Assembly: GCA_029861675.1 (NCBI GenBank)
Contig: JAOTYV010000217.1
Location: 1-8,491 of the forward strand
Length of the DNA stretch: 8,491 bases
From: Alphaproteobacteria bacterium
GTDB taxonomy: Bacteria; Pseudomonadota; Alphaproteobacteria; UBA8366
Direction of reading: 5' to 3'
A program made the translations under genes and the position numbers. This document shows positions 1 to 6,383 of the stretch, one piece after another. The notes under the pieces were generated by a model, which was given only the letters and a program-made list of their open reading frames with translations, had not been told where the DNA came from and did not search any database. Each line of letters starts with the position of its first letter. Within the stretch, counting starts at the first letter, position 1.

Positions 1-120
1 GAACGGATCCTCGCCGCCCTCGAGGGCCGCGACGGCGCCATGCTGGGGCGCATTCTGAAGGATCATCTTCGCAAGACCTGCGAGACGGTGCGGCACGCGC
101 TGTTGCCAGCGGAAGACTAG
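1..120 (+). CDS. GntR-family transcriptional regulator, C-terminal FCD fragment (5' end outside window)
   Basis: Frame 1 is open from the window edge to a TAG at 118-120, giving 39 residues. They form two amphipathic stretches, with ILAALEGRD followed by a helix containing KDHLRK. This matches the end of the FCD domain of FadR-subfamily GntR regulators, where the last helices read roughly 'il.Al..rD...A...m..Hl'. The His at visible residue 22 sits where FCD proteins have the last metal/ligand-site histidine. The winged-helix DNA-binding domain lies outside the window, so the assignment rests on this tail alone. FCD regulators usually repress catabolic genes and respond to small carboxylates. 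The gene ends 13 bp before the co-directional monooxygenase, so the two are probably co-transcribed. It could be another alpha-helical regulator, but FCD is the best fit. Confidence 0.72.
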   Translation, partial: ERILAALEGRDGAMLGRILKDHLRKTCETVRHALLPAED

Positions 121-133
121 GAAGAAATCGGGG

Positions 134-1195
134 ATGCGTGTCCTGATCGCGGGCGCAGGCCCGACCGGCCTTACCGCGGCGGTCGAACTCACACGCCGCG
201 GCGACCACGCCGAAGTCATCGATCGCCGCCAGGACGGATCCACTTTTTCCCGAGCCGTCGGCATATTGCCCCGGAGCCTGAGCCTTCTGGCGCCGTCGGG
301 CGTCACCGAAAAATTGCTGGCGCAGGGCGTCAAGATTCGCGAAGTCCGCTTTTTCATGGACACGGAATGCCTGCTCTCCATCCCGTTGGCCGGCGCCGGC
401 CGCAAAGACAATTTTGTTTTGGCGCTGGCGCAGGACCGCACCGAGAACGCCATGCGCGACGTTTTCACCGCGCTGGGCGGGACGGTGCGCTACGGCACCG
501 AACTTGTCGGATTACGGCAGGAGGAAAATCGCGTCGTCGTTGAAACCGGGAAAGGGGAAGAAAGTTCGTTCGACCATGTGATCGGCGCTGACGGCGTCCG
601 CAGCGCCACGCGGCAGGCGCTGAAGCTCGACTTTCCCGGGTACGATCTGCCGGAGACATGGTCGATCGCCGACGTGGACGCGGAAAATTGGCCCAATGCC
701 GGCGTCTTCACCATGTGCCTGCTGCCGGCCGGCAAGGTCGCGGTGGTCGCCCCGCTCGAGGCCACGCGATATCGGGTGATCTCCAACACCGACGACGCGC
801 TCGCGACCCTCCCCCTGGATCTGGATGTCACCCATATCCGCCGCGAGGGGAAATTCAACATCTCGATCCGGCAAGTGGATGAGTATGCCCGGGGACGGGT
901 CTTCCTGGCCGGCGACGCCGCGCATTGTCACTCGCCGGTCGGCGGCCGCGGCATGAATCTCGGCATTGCCGACGCCGCCGAATTGGCCGCCTGCATGGCT
1001 GAAGGCCGGCTCGAAGGCTATAGCGCCGCCCGCCACAAGGACGGCGCGCAAACCATCGCCCTGAGCGAACGGGGCCGCCGCCTGGTGACCTCCGCACACC
1101 CGTTGAACCGGCCCTTGCTGAGCGCCGCGCTGAAACTGATCGCGCGCGCGCCGGTATTGCAGCGGCGAATCGCCGGAACATTTCTTCCCGAATAG
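134..1195 (+). CDS. FAD-dependent monooxygenase, PHBH fold (aromatic-ring hydroxylase type)
   Basis: A 353-residue class A flavoprotein monooxygenase predicted to hydroxylate an aromatic or polyketide-like substrate with NAD(P)H and O2 in the cytoplasm. Visible landmarks are the Rossmann motif GAGPTG (residues 7-12), an acidic residue closing beta-2 (D30), the 'Q..tE' segment of the FAD_binding_3 family (Q100, E104), the DG motif GADG (151-154), and the GD motif LAGDAAH (259-264) followed by GGRGMNLG (270-277), which contacts the flavin. The length fits the single-domain family; the C-terminal thioredoxin-like domain of phenol hydroxylases is absent. The ATG is fixed by the Rossmann strand starting at residue 2. 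The ribosome site is modest: AGGA at 119-122 with 11 bases of spacing, and a G-run touching the ATG. It follows the GntR/FCD gene by 13 bp, which suggests one operon. The substrate cannot be told from the sequence. Confidence 0.93.
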   Translation: MRVLIAGAGPTGLTAAVELTRRGDHAEVIDRRQDGSTFSRAVGILPRSLSLLAPSGVTEKLLAQGVKIREVRFFMDTECLLSIPLAGAGRKDNFVLALAQDRTENAMRDVFTALGGTVRYGTELVGLRQEENRVVVETGKGEESSFDHVIGADGVRSATRQALKLDFPGYDLPETWSIADVDAENWPNAGVFTMCLLPAGKVAVVAPLEATRYRVISNTDDALATLPLDLDVTHIRREGKFNISIRQVDEYARGRVFLAGDAAHCHSPVGGRGMNLGIADAAELAACMAEGRLEGYSAARHKDGAQTIALSERGRRLVTSAHPLNRPLLSAALKLIARAPVLQRRIAGTFLPE

Positions 1196-1209
1196 CGCGG
1201 TTTGGCGCT
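1194..1209. other. Small inverted repeat at the convergent gene junction
   Basis: AGCGC (1194-1198) and GCGCT (1205-1209) are perfect inverted arms around a 6-base loop. The hairpin spans the 13-bp gap between the TAG of the first monooxygenase and the TAA of the CoA-transferase. It is only 5 bp and has no T-tract on either strand, so it is at best a weak bidirectional stop or roadblock and could be chance in GC-rich DNA. Confidence 0.2.
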
Positions 1210-3557
1210 TATACGGTTTCGGTCTTGATGACCCCATCCGCGTGAAGACGGTGGATCGCGTCCTCGTCATACCCGACGTCGCGCAGAACTTCGTCGTTGT
1301 GCTCGCCCAGCAACGGCGTCGGGCGGCCCGGCGCCGGCGCGGTGTTGCCGAATTGGACATAGCGCCAGGCGACGCTCAGCGTGCCCGCGGACGGATGCTG
1401 CCGCGTCGCCACCATGCCGTTCGCCAGCGCATGGGGATCCTCGAGAAACAATTCGCTGTCGCCCGCCTGCGCCGGCGCGCACGGTACGCCGGCCATGTTC
1501 AAAGCTGCCAGCGTTTCTTCGAGCCCCCGTCCCTTGAAGAACTCCGCAAGAGACCGCGCAAATTGCGTGTCATTGGGATGCTGGCCCGCTTCCGGCACTG
1601 CCGCGTCGAGATTGGCGTCGCCAAATCCGGCCGCCGCACACAGCGCACGCCGCGCATCCTCGCTTTCGGCGACCACATAAATCCATCCATCGCGCACTTG
1701 GTACAATCGGTGGAACGGACCCAACCCGTACTGCGCCTTATCGGCCAGGGGACGCACCGGCTTGCCGGAATACTGCGCGAACCAGGCCGAGCTGAGGACG
1801 ACCGCGCCGTTCAACAGATTACAATCCACGCGCTGAACGACGCCGGTGCGCCGCCGCGCATAGATCGCGAGGATCGTGCCGAGCGTTCCCATCGCGCCGG
1901 TGGTGAAGTCGGTCGGCGCCAGTTGCGCGGGAAACACCGGCGGATTGTCCGGGCCGCCTTGCGCCCGCTCCAGCCCCATCAGCGCCTGCGCCAGGGGATC
2001 GATGCCGGGACGATGCGCATAAGGGCCGGTCCAACCATATCCGGTGAGATGCGTTTCGATCAGCCGGGGATTGATCGCGGCCCCGATGCCCATGCGTTCG
2101 GTCGCATGGGGTCGCAGATTGGCGAGCAGCGCATCCGCCGAAGCGGCGATCCGCTGCACCATCTCCTTGCCCGCATCGGTCCCCGTATCGACACACACCG
2201 AGCGCTTGTCGAAATTGATATTGTAGAAATAGGTCCGCCCGATCGGCCGCGAGAGATCGCCCGCATGCGGCTCGAGCTTGATGACGTCGGCCCCGAGATC
2301 GGCGAGCAACCGTCCGCCGGTCGGACCGGCGATCAGGTTGGTGATTTCGAGAATGCGAATGCCCGATAGCGGCAACGGGTCCGGCGCGTCCGGACCGGAT
2401 GGTGATGTTTCAAGCGCGGCCGGATACCCATCCGGAAGACCCAAGCGCGCCGTACCGGACCGAGGGCCTTTCACCTGCCCCGGCGTCTCGCTGAAATGGA
2501 TCGGCACGCCCATCTGCAGCACCGGGCCTACCTCCGGGTCCTCGAGCGACACCACCATGCCGTTATGGATCACCTGCGAGTCCGCCATGCCGTCCTCGGT
2601 CAGGCGCGATGGCGCGAACGGCACATCGGCGGCCTCGAACGCCTCGGCCCATTCGCCATACGGCTTGGTGCGAAGAATCCCGGTCAGCACGTCGCGCAGC
2701 TCCGCGTCCTCTTCCGCGCCGGCCGGACGTCCGCCATCGAACCTCGGCTCCGCGACCAAGTCACCGATCCCCATCAGACCGGCCGCGATGGCGATGAAGC
2801 GCGTATGCACACAGCCGAGCTGCACCCATTTACCGTCCGCGCATTCATAGACGCTGTAGAACGGCGCGCTGCCGGAGGGGTGGGTTTGAAAGACGTGACG
2901 CTTCAGGTGGTCGCCGGTGACTTTCGGGTGATAGAGCAGCGCGCCCGCCATCAACGTGGTTTCGACGGCGCGGCCGCGGCCGGTCTTCTCACGCGCCAGC
3001 AGCGCCGCCGCAATGCCGATATCCGCCAGGATCGCCGCGCCGGCGCTCGGCAGCGGATGTACCACGTGGACCGGTGCGGGACGGAATCCCGGCATGCCGC
3101 CGAGCACACCCAAGCGGGCAAGCACCAGATCGTCGATCGGCGGCTCATCCTTGAGCGGCCCCTGCTTGCCATAGGCCGTGATCGAGCAATGCACCAAGCG
3201 CGCGTTAACCCGCGAAAGCCATTTGGGTTGCACCAGGCGTTGACGGTCGGCACTCGGCGCAAAATCGTCCACCAGGACGTCCGCGCCCGCCACCAACTGC
3301 TGGAAGAGCGCCGCGGCCGTATCCGGCGCCGGGATCGGGTTGCCGCCAATCTGCGCCGCCGCGTCATCGAGATCGAGCGCGACGCATTCCTTGCCGCGAT
3401 CCCAGACCACATATCCGCCGTCGCGCGTATGCGATTGCGCGGGATCGACAACACGAATGACCCGGGCGCCCTGATCGCTCAAGAACATAGTCGCCAGCGC
3501 CGCCGCCGGTCCGGTGCTCAAATCGAGCACGGTGATGCCATCCAATACGCACGCCAT
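1209..3557 (-). CDS. Tandem-fused family III (CaiB/BaiF) CoA-transferase, N-terminal domain probably inactive
   Basis: A 782-residue protein, about twice the usual 400, made of two CaiB/BaiF domains. The first spans about residues 1-370, the linker is rich in Pro, Ser and Asp, and the second spans about 397-782. Family III enzymes move CoA between acids through an aspartyl-CoA thioester on a conserved Asp (Asp169 in formyl-CoA transferase). The second domain is canonical: LSGIRILEI opening, GPTGGRLLADLGADVIKLEP (411-430), GYGWTGPYAHRPGID (506-520), and the catalytic segment APTDFTTG with D550, about 20 residues before RRRTG. In the first domain the matching segment VHPLPSAGAA (166-175), placed by its own REKTGRG (189-195), has no Asp. 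The N-domain may therefore be a structural partner in a pseudo-dimer. The ATG is preceded by GAGAGG with 4 bases of spacing. The gene diverges from the NicC-like gene. DddD-type DMSP lyases share a two-domain plan, but nothing nearby supports that role. Confidence 0.92.
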   Translation of the reverse strand: MACVLDGITVLDLSTGPAAALATMFLSDQGARVIRVVDPAQSHTRDGGYVVWDRGKECVALDLDDAAAQIGGNPIPAPDTAAALFQQLVAGADVLVDDFAPSADRQRLVQPKWLSRVNARLVHCSITAYGKQGPLKDEPPIDDLVLARLGVLGGMPGFRPAPVHVVHPLPSAGAAILADIGIAAALLAREKTGRGRAVETTLMAGALLYHPKVTGDHLKRHVFQTHPSGSAPFYSVYECADGKWVQLGCVHTRFIAIAAGLMGIGDLVAEPRFDGGRPAGAEEDAELRDVLTGILRTKPYGEWAEAFEAADVPFAPSRLTEDGMADSQVIHNGMVVSLEDPEVGPVLQMGVPIHFSETPGQVKGPRSGTARLGLPDGYPAALETSPSGPDAPDPLPLSGIRILEITNLIAGPTGGRLLADLGADVIKLEPHAGDLSRPIGRTYFYNINFDKRSVCVDTGTDAGKEMVQRIAASADALLANLRPHATERMGIGAAINPRLIETHLTGYGWTGPYAHRPGIDPLAQALMGLERAQGGPDNPPVFPAQLAPTDFTTGAMGTLGTILAIYARRRTGVVQRVDCNLLNGAVVLSSAWFAQYSGKPVRPLADKAQYGLGPFHRLYQVRDGWIYVVAESEDARRALCAAAGFGDANLDAAVPEAGQHPNDTQFARSLAEFFKGRGLEETLAALNMAGVPCAPAQAGDSELFLEDPHALANGMVATRQHPSAGTLSVAWRYVQFGNTAPAPGRPTPLLGEHNDEVLRDVGYDEDAIHRLHADGVIKTETV

Positions 3558-3646
3558 GACGCCTCTCGCTCCCAGGCTGGAAATTGTCCGATCGCCTTGC
3601 TCCGAGGCGGATTTTCAGAGCCAACCATATACCAATGCAGCGGTGT

Positions 3647-3666
3647 TCGAAATTAGAGGGCTTCGA
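3647..3666. promoter_or_regulatory. Candidate operator: TCGAA-N10-TTCGA inverted repeat
   Basis: TCGAA (3647-3651) and TTCGA (3662-3666) form perfect inverted 5-base arms separated by 10 bases. The left arm also lies in a TTCGAA palindrome (3646-3651). The right arm overlaps the proposed -35 box, where a repressor would act. The arms are short, so chance is possible. It does not match the FadR consensus (TGGT...ACCA). Confidence 0.3.
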
Positions 3667-3692
3667 CATCGCTGCGTCATTTCGCATATTAC
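3663..3692 (+). promoter_or_regulatory. Candidate sigma-70-like promoter for the NicC-like monooxygenase
   Basis: TCGACA at 3663-3668 matches the TTGACA -35 box at 5 of 6 positions. TATTAC at 3687-3692 matches the -10 box at 4 of 6 with an 18-base spacer; CATATT at 3685-3690 with 16 bases is the alternative. Transcription would start near 3699, leaving a leader of about 33 bases before the TTG start with room for the Shine-Dalgarno. Read by eye only. Confidence 0.35.
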
Positions 3693-3717
3693 TAAGCCCT
3701 GGAGTATCAAATCGCCA

Positions 3718-3723
3718 CGGGAG
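3718..3723 (+). promoter_or_regulatory. Shine-Dalgarno deciding a TTG start
   Basis: CGGGAG lies 8 bases before TTG at 3732-3734. There is no ATG or GTG between it and the Rossmann strand (SIAIVGAG, starting at residue 7), so the spacing and the fold both point to the rare TTG as the start. Confidence 0.7.
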
Positions 3724-3731
3724 ACGGACGC

Positions 3732-4868
3732 TTGACCGGAAACAGACTGTCAATCGCGATCGTAGGCGCGGGCATCGGCGGGCTGGCCGCGGCGGCGACG
3801 CTGCGGCGGGTCGGGCATGACGTGCGAATTTACGAGCAGGCCAAAGCCTTCAAACGCCTCGGCGCCGGCATTCAGCAGAGCCCAAACGCGGTCAAGGTTT
3901 TGCGGGAATTGGGCCTGGAAGCACAGTTGCGGACGCTGGCGCTGCGGCCGGACGCCGCGCTGAACCGGCAGTCGGACACCGGCGAGATCACCTGGGAGCG
4001 GCCGCTCGGCGACACCGTGGAGGAAAAGTATGGCGCGCCGTATTTGTATATGCACCGGGGCGACCTGCACGCGGCACTGGCCGGAACGGTGCCGGACCAC
4101 AGTGTTCATCGAAATTGCAAGCTGGTGGGATTGAGCCAGACCGGCGACGGCGTCACCCTCCACTTCGCGGATGGCAGCCGGGCCGAGGCGGACATCGCGA
4201 TCGGCGCGGACGGCGTGCATTCGGTGGTCCGGGAAATCCTGCTGGGTGGCGAGAAAGCCCGCTTTACCGGCCGCGTCGCGTACCGCACGACGTTTCCGGC
4301 GGCATTGTTGGGCGATGCGGAAATCGACGATTGCGCCAAATGGTGGGGCCCGGACCGGCACATCGTGATCTATTATGTCAATCCGCGCCGCGACGAGATC
4401 TATTTCGTCACCAGCACACCCGAGCCCGACTTCGAATTGGAGTCCTGGTCCGCCAAGGGCGACCTCGATCAATTGCGCAACGCGTACGCGGATTTTCACC
4501 CGCAGGTGCGCGCCGTACTGGCGGCCGCGCCGGAAGTCCATAAATGGGCGCTGTACGAGCGCGATCCGATGCCGAAATGGGGCGATGGCCGGATCACGCT
4601 GCTCGGCGACGCCTGCCACCCGATGACGCCCTACATGGCGCAGGGCGCGGCCACATCGATCGAGGACGCCGCCGTATTGTCGCGCTGCCTGGACGGCGTG
4701 GACCGCGATGGGACCGTGGCCGCACTGCGCCGTTATGAGGCCAGCCGGCAAGACCGCACGGCGCGCATCCAGCAAATCTCCCGGCTCAACGACATGGAAA
4801 AGATCAAAGCGGAGATCGAGAACGTCTACGGATACGACGCATGGTCGGCGCCGCTGGCTACTCCCTAA
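3732..4868 (+). CDS. FAD-dependent monooxygenase, 6-hydroxynicotinate 3-monooxygenase (NicC)-like
   Basis: A 378-residue class A flavoprotein hydroxylase. FAD and NAD(P)H landmarks are GAGIGG (12-17), E35 at the end of beta-2, R109 in MHRGDLH, GADG (158-161) and the GD motif LLGDACHP (290-297). Several stretches recall Pseudomonas NicC, which decarboxylates and hydroxylates 6-hydroxynicotinate to 2,5-dihydroxypyridine: EQAKAFKRLGAGI (35-47), KWWGPDRH (203-210), a YY pair then RRDEIYFVTS (219-228), PYMAQGA (300-306) and a C-terminal VYGYD (365-369). From memory, NicC active-site residues are His47, Cys202, His211 and Tyr215; here Cys201, His210 and Tyr214 align but His47 becomes Gln48. The substrate may thus be related yet different, and a salicylate-hydroxylase-like role is the alternative. 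It starts at TTG and ends by overlapping the amidase stop codon. Confidence 0.93.
   Translation: MTGNRLSIAIVGAGIGGLAAAATLRRVGHDVRIYEQAKAFKRLGAGIQQSPNAVKVLRELGLEAQLRTLALRPDAALNRQSDTGEITWERPLGDTVEEKYGAPYLYMHRGDLHAALAGTVPDHSVHRNCKLVGLSQTGDGVTLHFADGSRAEADIAIGADGVHSVVREILLGGEKARFTGRVAYRTTFPAALLGDAEIDDCAKWWGPDRHIVIYYVNPRRDEIYFVTSTPEPDFELESWSAKGDLDQLRNAYADFHPQVRAVLAAAPEVHKWALYERDPMPKWGDGRITLLGDACHPMTPYMAQGAATSIEDAAVLSRCLDGVDRDGTVAALRRYEASRQDRTARIQQISRLNDMEKIKAEIENVYGYDAWSAPLATP
4865..4868. other. Overlapping stop codons of convergent genes
   Basis: The plus-strand TAA (4866-4868) and the minus-strand TAG (complement of 4865-4867) share bases. The NicC-like gene and the amidase gene therefore meet tail to tail with no space for a terminator between them; each transcript must run into the other gene or stop inside it. 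Confidence 0.95.
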
Positions 4869-6298
4869 CCGGCGAGCGCAGCCAGATTCGGTTCCGGACG
4901 GCGCAGTTCCGGATTGCCGGCGAACAGTGCTTCCAGCGACTTGGCGACGCCCAAGACGAACCGGTCGCTATGATGCGGCCCGCAAATCTGCAGGCCGAAG
5001 GGCGTCCCCGTCGGTTCTAGCCCGCAGGGAAGTGCTGTCACCGGATTGCCCGGAATCGTCAGGCCCCAGGTCAGCGACAGCCATTCGTAATAGGTGTCCA
5101 GCGCAACGCCGTTGATCTCCGTGCAATAGAGCTGCTCGACCGGGAACGGCGGCACCGGCACGGTCGGGCAGATGAGGATATCCACATCCTCGAAGAAGCG
5201 GCCCATATTGCGGAACAGGGTGGTCTGTTCCTCCAACGCCCAGGCGATCTCGTCCGCGCCGAGTTGCAGCGCGATCTCGTAGTTAGCGGTGACGTTCGGC
5301 CCCAGTTTGTCCGGCTGATTCTCGTAATGGTCGCGATGGCGCGCGAGGTACTGTATCGCCCGCAGCACGTGATTGGTTTTGCGTACCGTTTGCAGGTCGG
5401 GGTCCCGTTCGATGCATTCCTTGAACGCGCCCCGGAAAAGGTCGACGCGCGAATTGAAGGTTTCGCGGATCCGGTTGTCCACATGCGCGAAACCGAGATC
5501 TTCCGAAATCGCGACGCGCAGCCTGCTGAGGTCGACTTCCGGAACCGACCCGTACGCCGCGCCGTCGATCGGCGCCGTCAGCGGGTCGGTCGCGTCGAAA
5601 CGGGCCAGCACCGACAACATCAGCGCCGCGTCGTCGACGCTGCGCGCCATCGGCCCCTGAACGCCGAATGTCGTGAAACCGATGCGGTGCTTTTCCGTCG
5701 GCACCACGCCGGGCGTGCTGCGGTGGGAGACCACGCCGCAAAACGCCGCCGGAATGCGCAGGCTCCCGCCCGAATCGGACCCGGTGCAAATCGGCGTCAT
5801 GCCGGTCGACAAAGCCACCGCCGAGCCGCCGGAGGACCCACCGCAGATCCGTTTCGGATCGAACGGATTGCCGGTCGCGCCATAGACCGGGTTGGTGGTG
5901 TTCGCGCCCGCGCCGAACTCCGGCGTGTTGGTCTTGCCGACGATGATCGCGCCCGCTTGCCGCAAGGCCACCACCAGATTTTCGTCCGCATCCGGCACGT
6001 TGTCCGCATAGAGCGGCGAGCCGTAGGTCGTTCGCAGCCCTTCGGTGTCGATCAGATCCTTGACGCCGAGCGGCAACCCATGCAGCGGCCCGAGCGGATC
6101 GCCGCGCATCACCGCGTCCGCTGCGGCGCGCGCTTCCTCGCGCGCGCGATCGTAACAGGTGGCGACCATAGCGTTGACCGACCCGTTCACCATTTCGATG
6201 CGGGCGATGCATGATTCCAGTAATTCGATAGGCGACAGCCGCTTGCGGCCGATTAAACGGCGCGCTTCGACCGCCGACAATTCACAAGGTTCGACCAC
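4865..6298 (-). CDS. Amidase-signature family amidohydrolase
   Basis: A 477-residue amidase-signature enzyme (GatA/FAAH superfamily) that hydrolyses a C-N amide bond to a carboxylate and an amine or ammonia. The Ser-cisSer-Lys triad is complete when numbered from the GTG start: Lys80 in LGVKDLID, the cis-Ser Ser155 in GGSSGGS (153-159), and the nucleophile Ser179 in SDSGGSLRIP (174-183). The C-terminal half keeps ICPTVPVPPFP and the GNPVTALP...G.PFGLQI segment of free-standing amidases. Start choice: the longest frame opens at 6337, but that ATG lies in the loop of an intrinsic terminator. GTG at 6296-6298 has GGGAGG 8 bases upstream and begins just before the usual first helix (ELSAVEARRLI). 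No GatB or GatC is nearby, so a transamidosome role is unlikely. Placed beside hydroxylases, it may act on an aromatic or heterocyclic amide; this is inference. Confidence 0.93.
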   Translation of the reverse strand: MVEPCELSAVEARRLIGRKRLSPIELLESCIARIEMVNGSVNAMVATCYDRAREEARAAADAVMRGDPLGPLHGLPLGVKDLIDTEGLRTTYGSPLYADNVPDADENLVVALRQAGAIIVGKTNTPEFGAGANTTNPVYGATGNPFDPKRICGGSSGGSAVALSTGMTPICTGSDSGGSLRIPAAFCGVVSHRSTPGVVPTEKHRIGFTTFGVQGPMARSVDDAALMLSVLARFDATDPLTAPIDGAAYGSVPEVDLSRLRVAISEDLGFAHVDNRIRETFNSRVDLFRGAFKECIERDPDLQTVRKTNHVLRAIQYLARHRDHYENQPDKLGPNVTANYEIALQLGADEIAWALEEQTTLFRNMGRFFEDVDILICPTVPVPPFPVEQLYCTEINGVALDTYYEWLSLTWGLTIPGNPVTALPCGLEPTGTPFGLQICGPHHSDRFVLGVAKSLEALFAGNPELRRPEPNLAALAG

Positions 6299-6306
6299 GG
6301 CGCATA

Positions 6307-6312
6307 CCTCCC
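6307..6312 (-). promoter_or_regulatory. Strong Shine-Dalgarno for the amidase GTG start
   Basis: On the minus strand GGGAGG is followed by 8 bases and then GTG (6298-6296). This is near-optimal and far better than anything before the upstream ATG at 6337. An out-of-frame ATG lies within the spacer. Confidence 0.75.
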
Positions 6313-6321
6313 GGTTAACCG
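6312..6321. repeat. 10-bp perfect palindrome CGGTTAACCG in the amidase leader
   Basis: CGGTTAACCG reads the same on both strands. It sits between the T-tract of the upstream terminator and the amidase Shine-Dalgarno, whose first base it overlaps. It could be an operator or an RNA hairpin hiding the ribosome site, or chance. Confidence 0.4.
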
Positions 6322-6322
6322 C

Positions 6323-6348
6323 AAAAAAGGGCGGCATCGAAAGCCGCC
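6323..6348 (-). terminator. Rho-independent terminator after the EAL gene
   Basis: On the minus strand GGCGGC (6348-6343), a 7-base loop, and GCCGCC (6335-6330) form a perfect 6-bp GC stem. It is followed by C and then six T residues (6328-6323). It starts 36 bp after the stop of the cNMP/EAL gene and ends 24 bp before the amidase GTG, so it also occupies the amidase leader. Confidence 0.8.
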
Positions 6349-6383
6349 TCTTTCACATAGCACGCGGTGCAGCCGGGCCGCCA

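Larger units (their letters stand above)
3558..3731. promoter_or_regulatory. Divergent intergenic control region
   Basis: These 174 bp lie between the starts of the CoA-transferase (-) and the NicC-like monooxygenase (+), the only divergent junction in the window. The region is more AT-rich than the flanking genes, notably around 3620-3710, and should hold promoters for both. A plausible plus-strand promoter and an inverted repeat are listed separately. On the minus strand I see only a weak TATATG -10-like hexamer near 3624-3629 without a good -35. No small gene is supported here: the short open frames that cross it have no ribosome site or family resemblance. Confidence 0.6.

Noticed and set aside
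1996..2007. Asp520 (RPGID) or its N-domain counterpart Asp142 as the catalytic Asp of the CoA-transferase
   Set aside because: Position relative to the 'R..TG' segment puts the aspartyl-CoA residue at D550; the GID motif is conserved but upstream of it.
1209..3557. DddD (DMSP lyase) assignment for the fused CoA-transferase
   Set aside because: It shares only the two-domain plan; no DMSP transporter or ddd-type partner is in the window.
1242..3656. Two long plus-strand open frames (375 and 386 codons) opposite the CoA-transferase
   Set aside because: Arg/His/Pro-rich translations with no motif or fold signature, lying antisense to a clearly recognised gene; typical of GC-rich shadow frames.
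3750..4775. 341-codon minus-strand open frame opposite the NicC-like gene
   Set aside because: No recognisable domain, biased composition and fully antisense to a well-supported flavoprotein.
4865..6298. GatA subunit of the Glu-tRNA(Gln) amidotransferase
   Set aside because: No gatB or gatC nearby, and the C-terminal half looks like free-standing catabolic amidases.
6299..6337. ATG at 6337 as the amidase start
   Set aside because: It falls within the loop of the EAL-gene terminator, while the GTG at 6298 has a much better Shine-Dalgarno and matches the usual family N-terminus.
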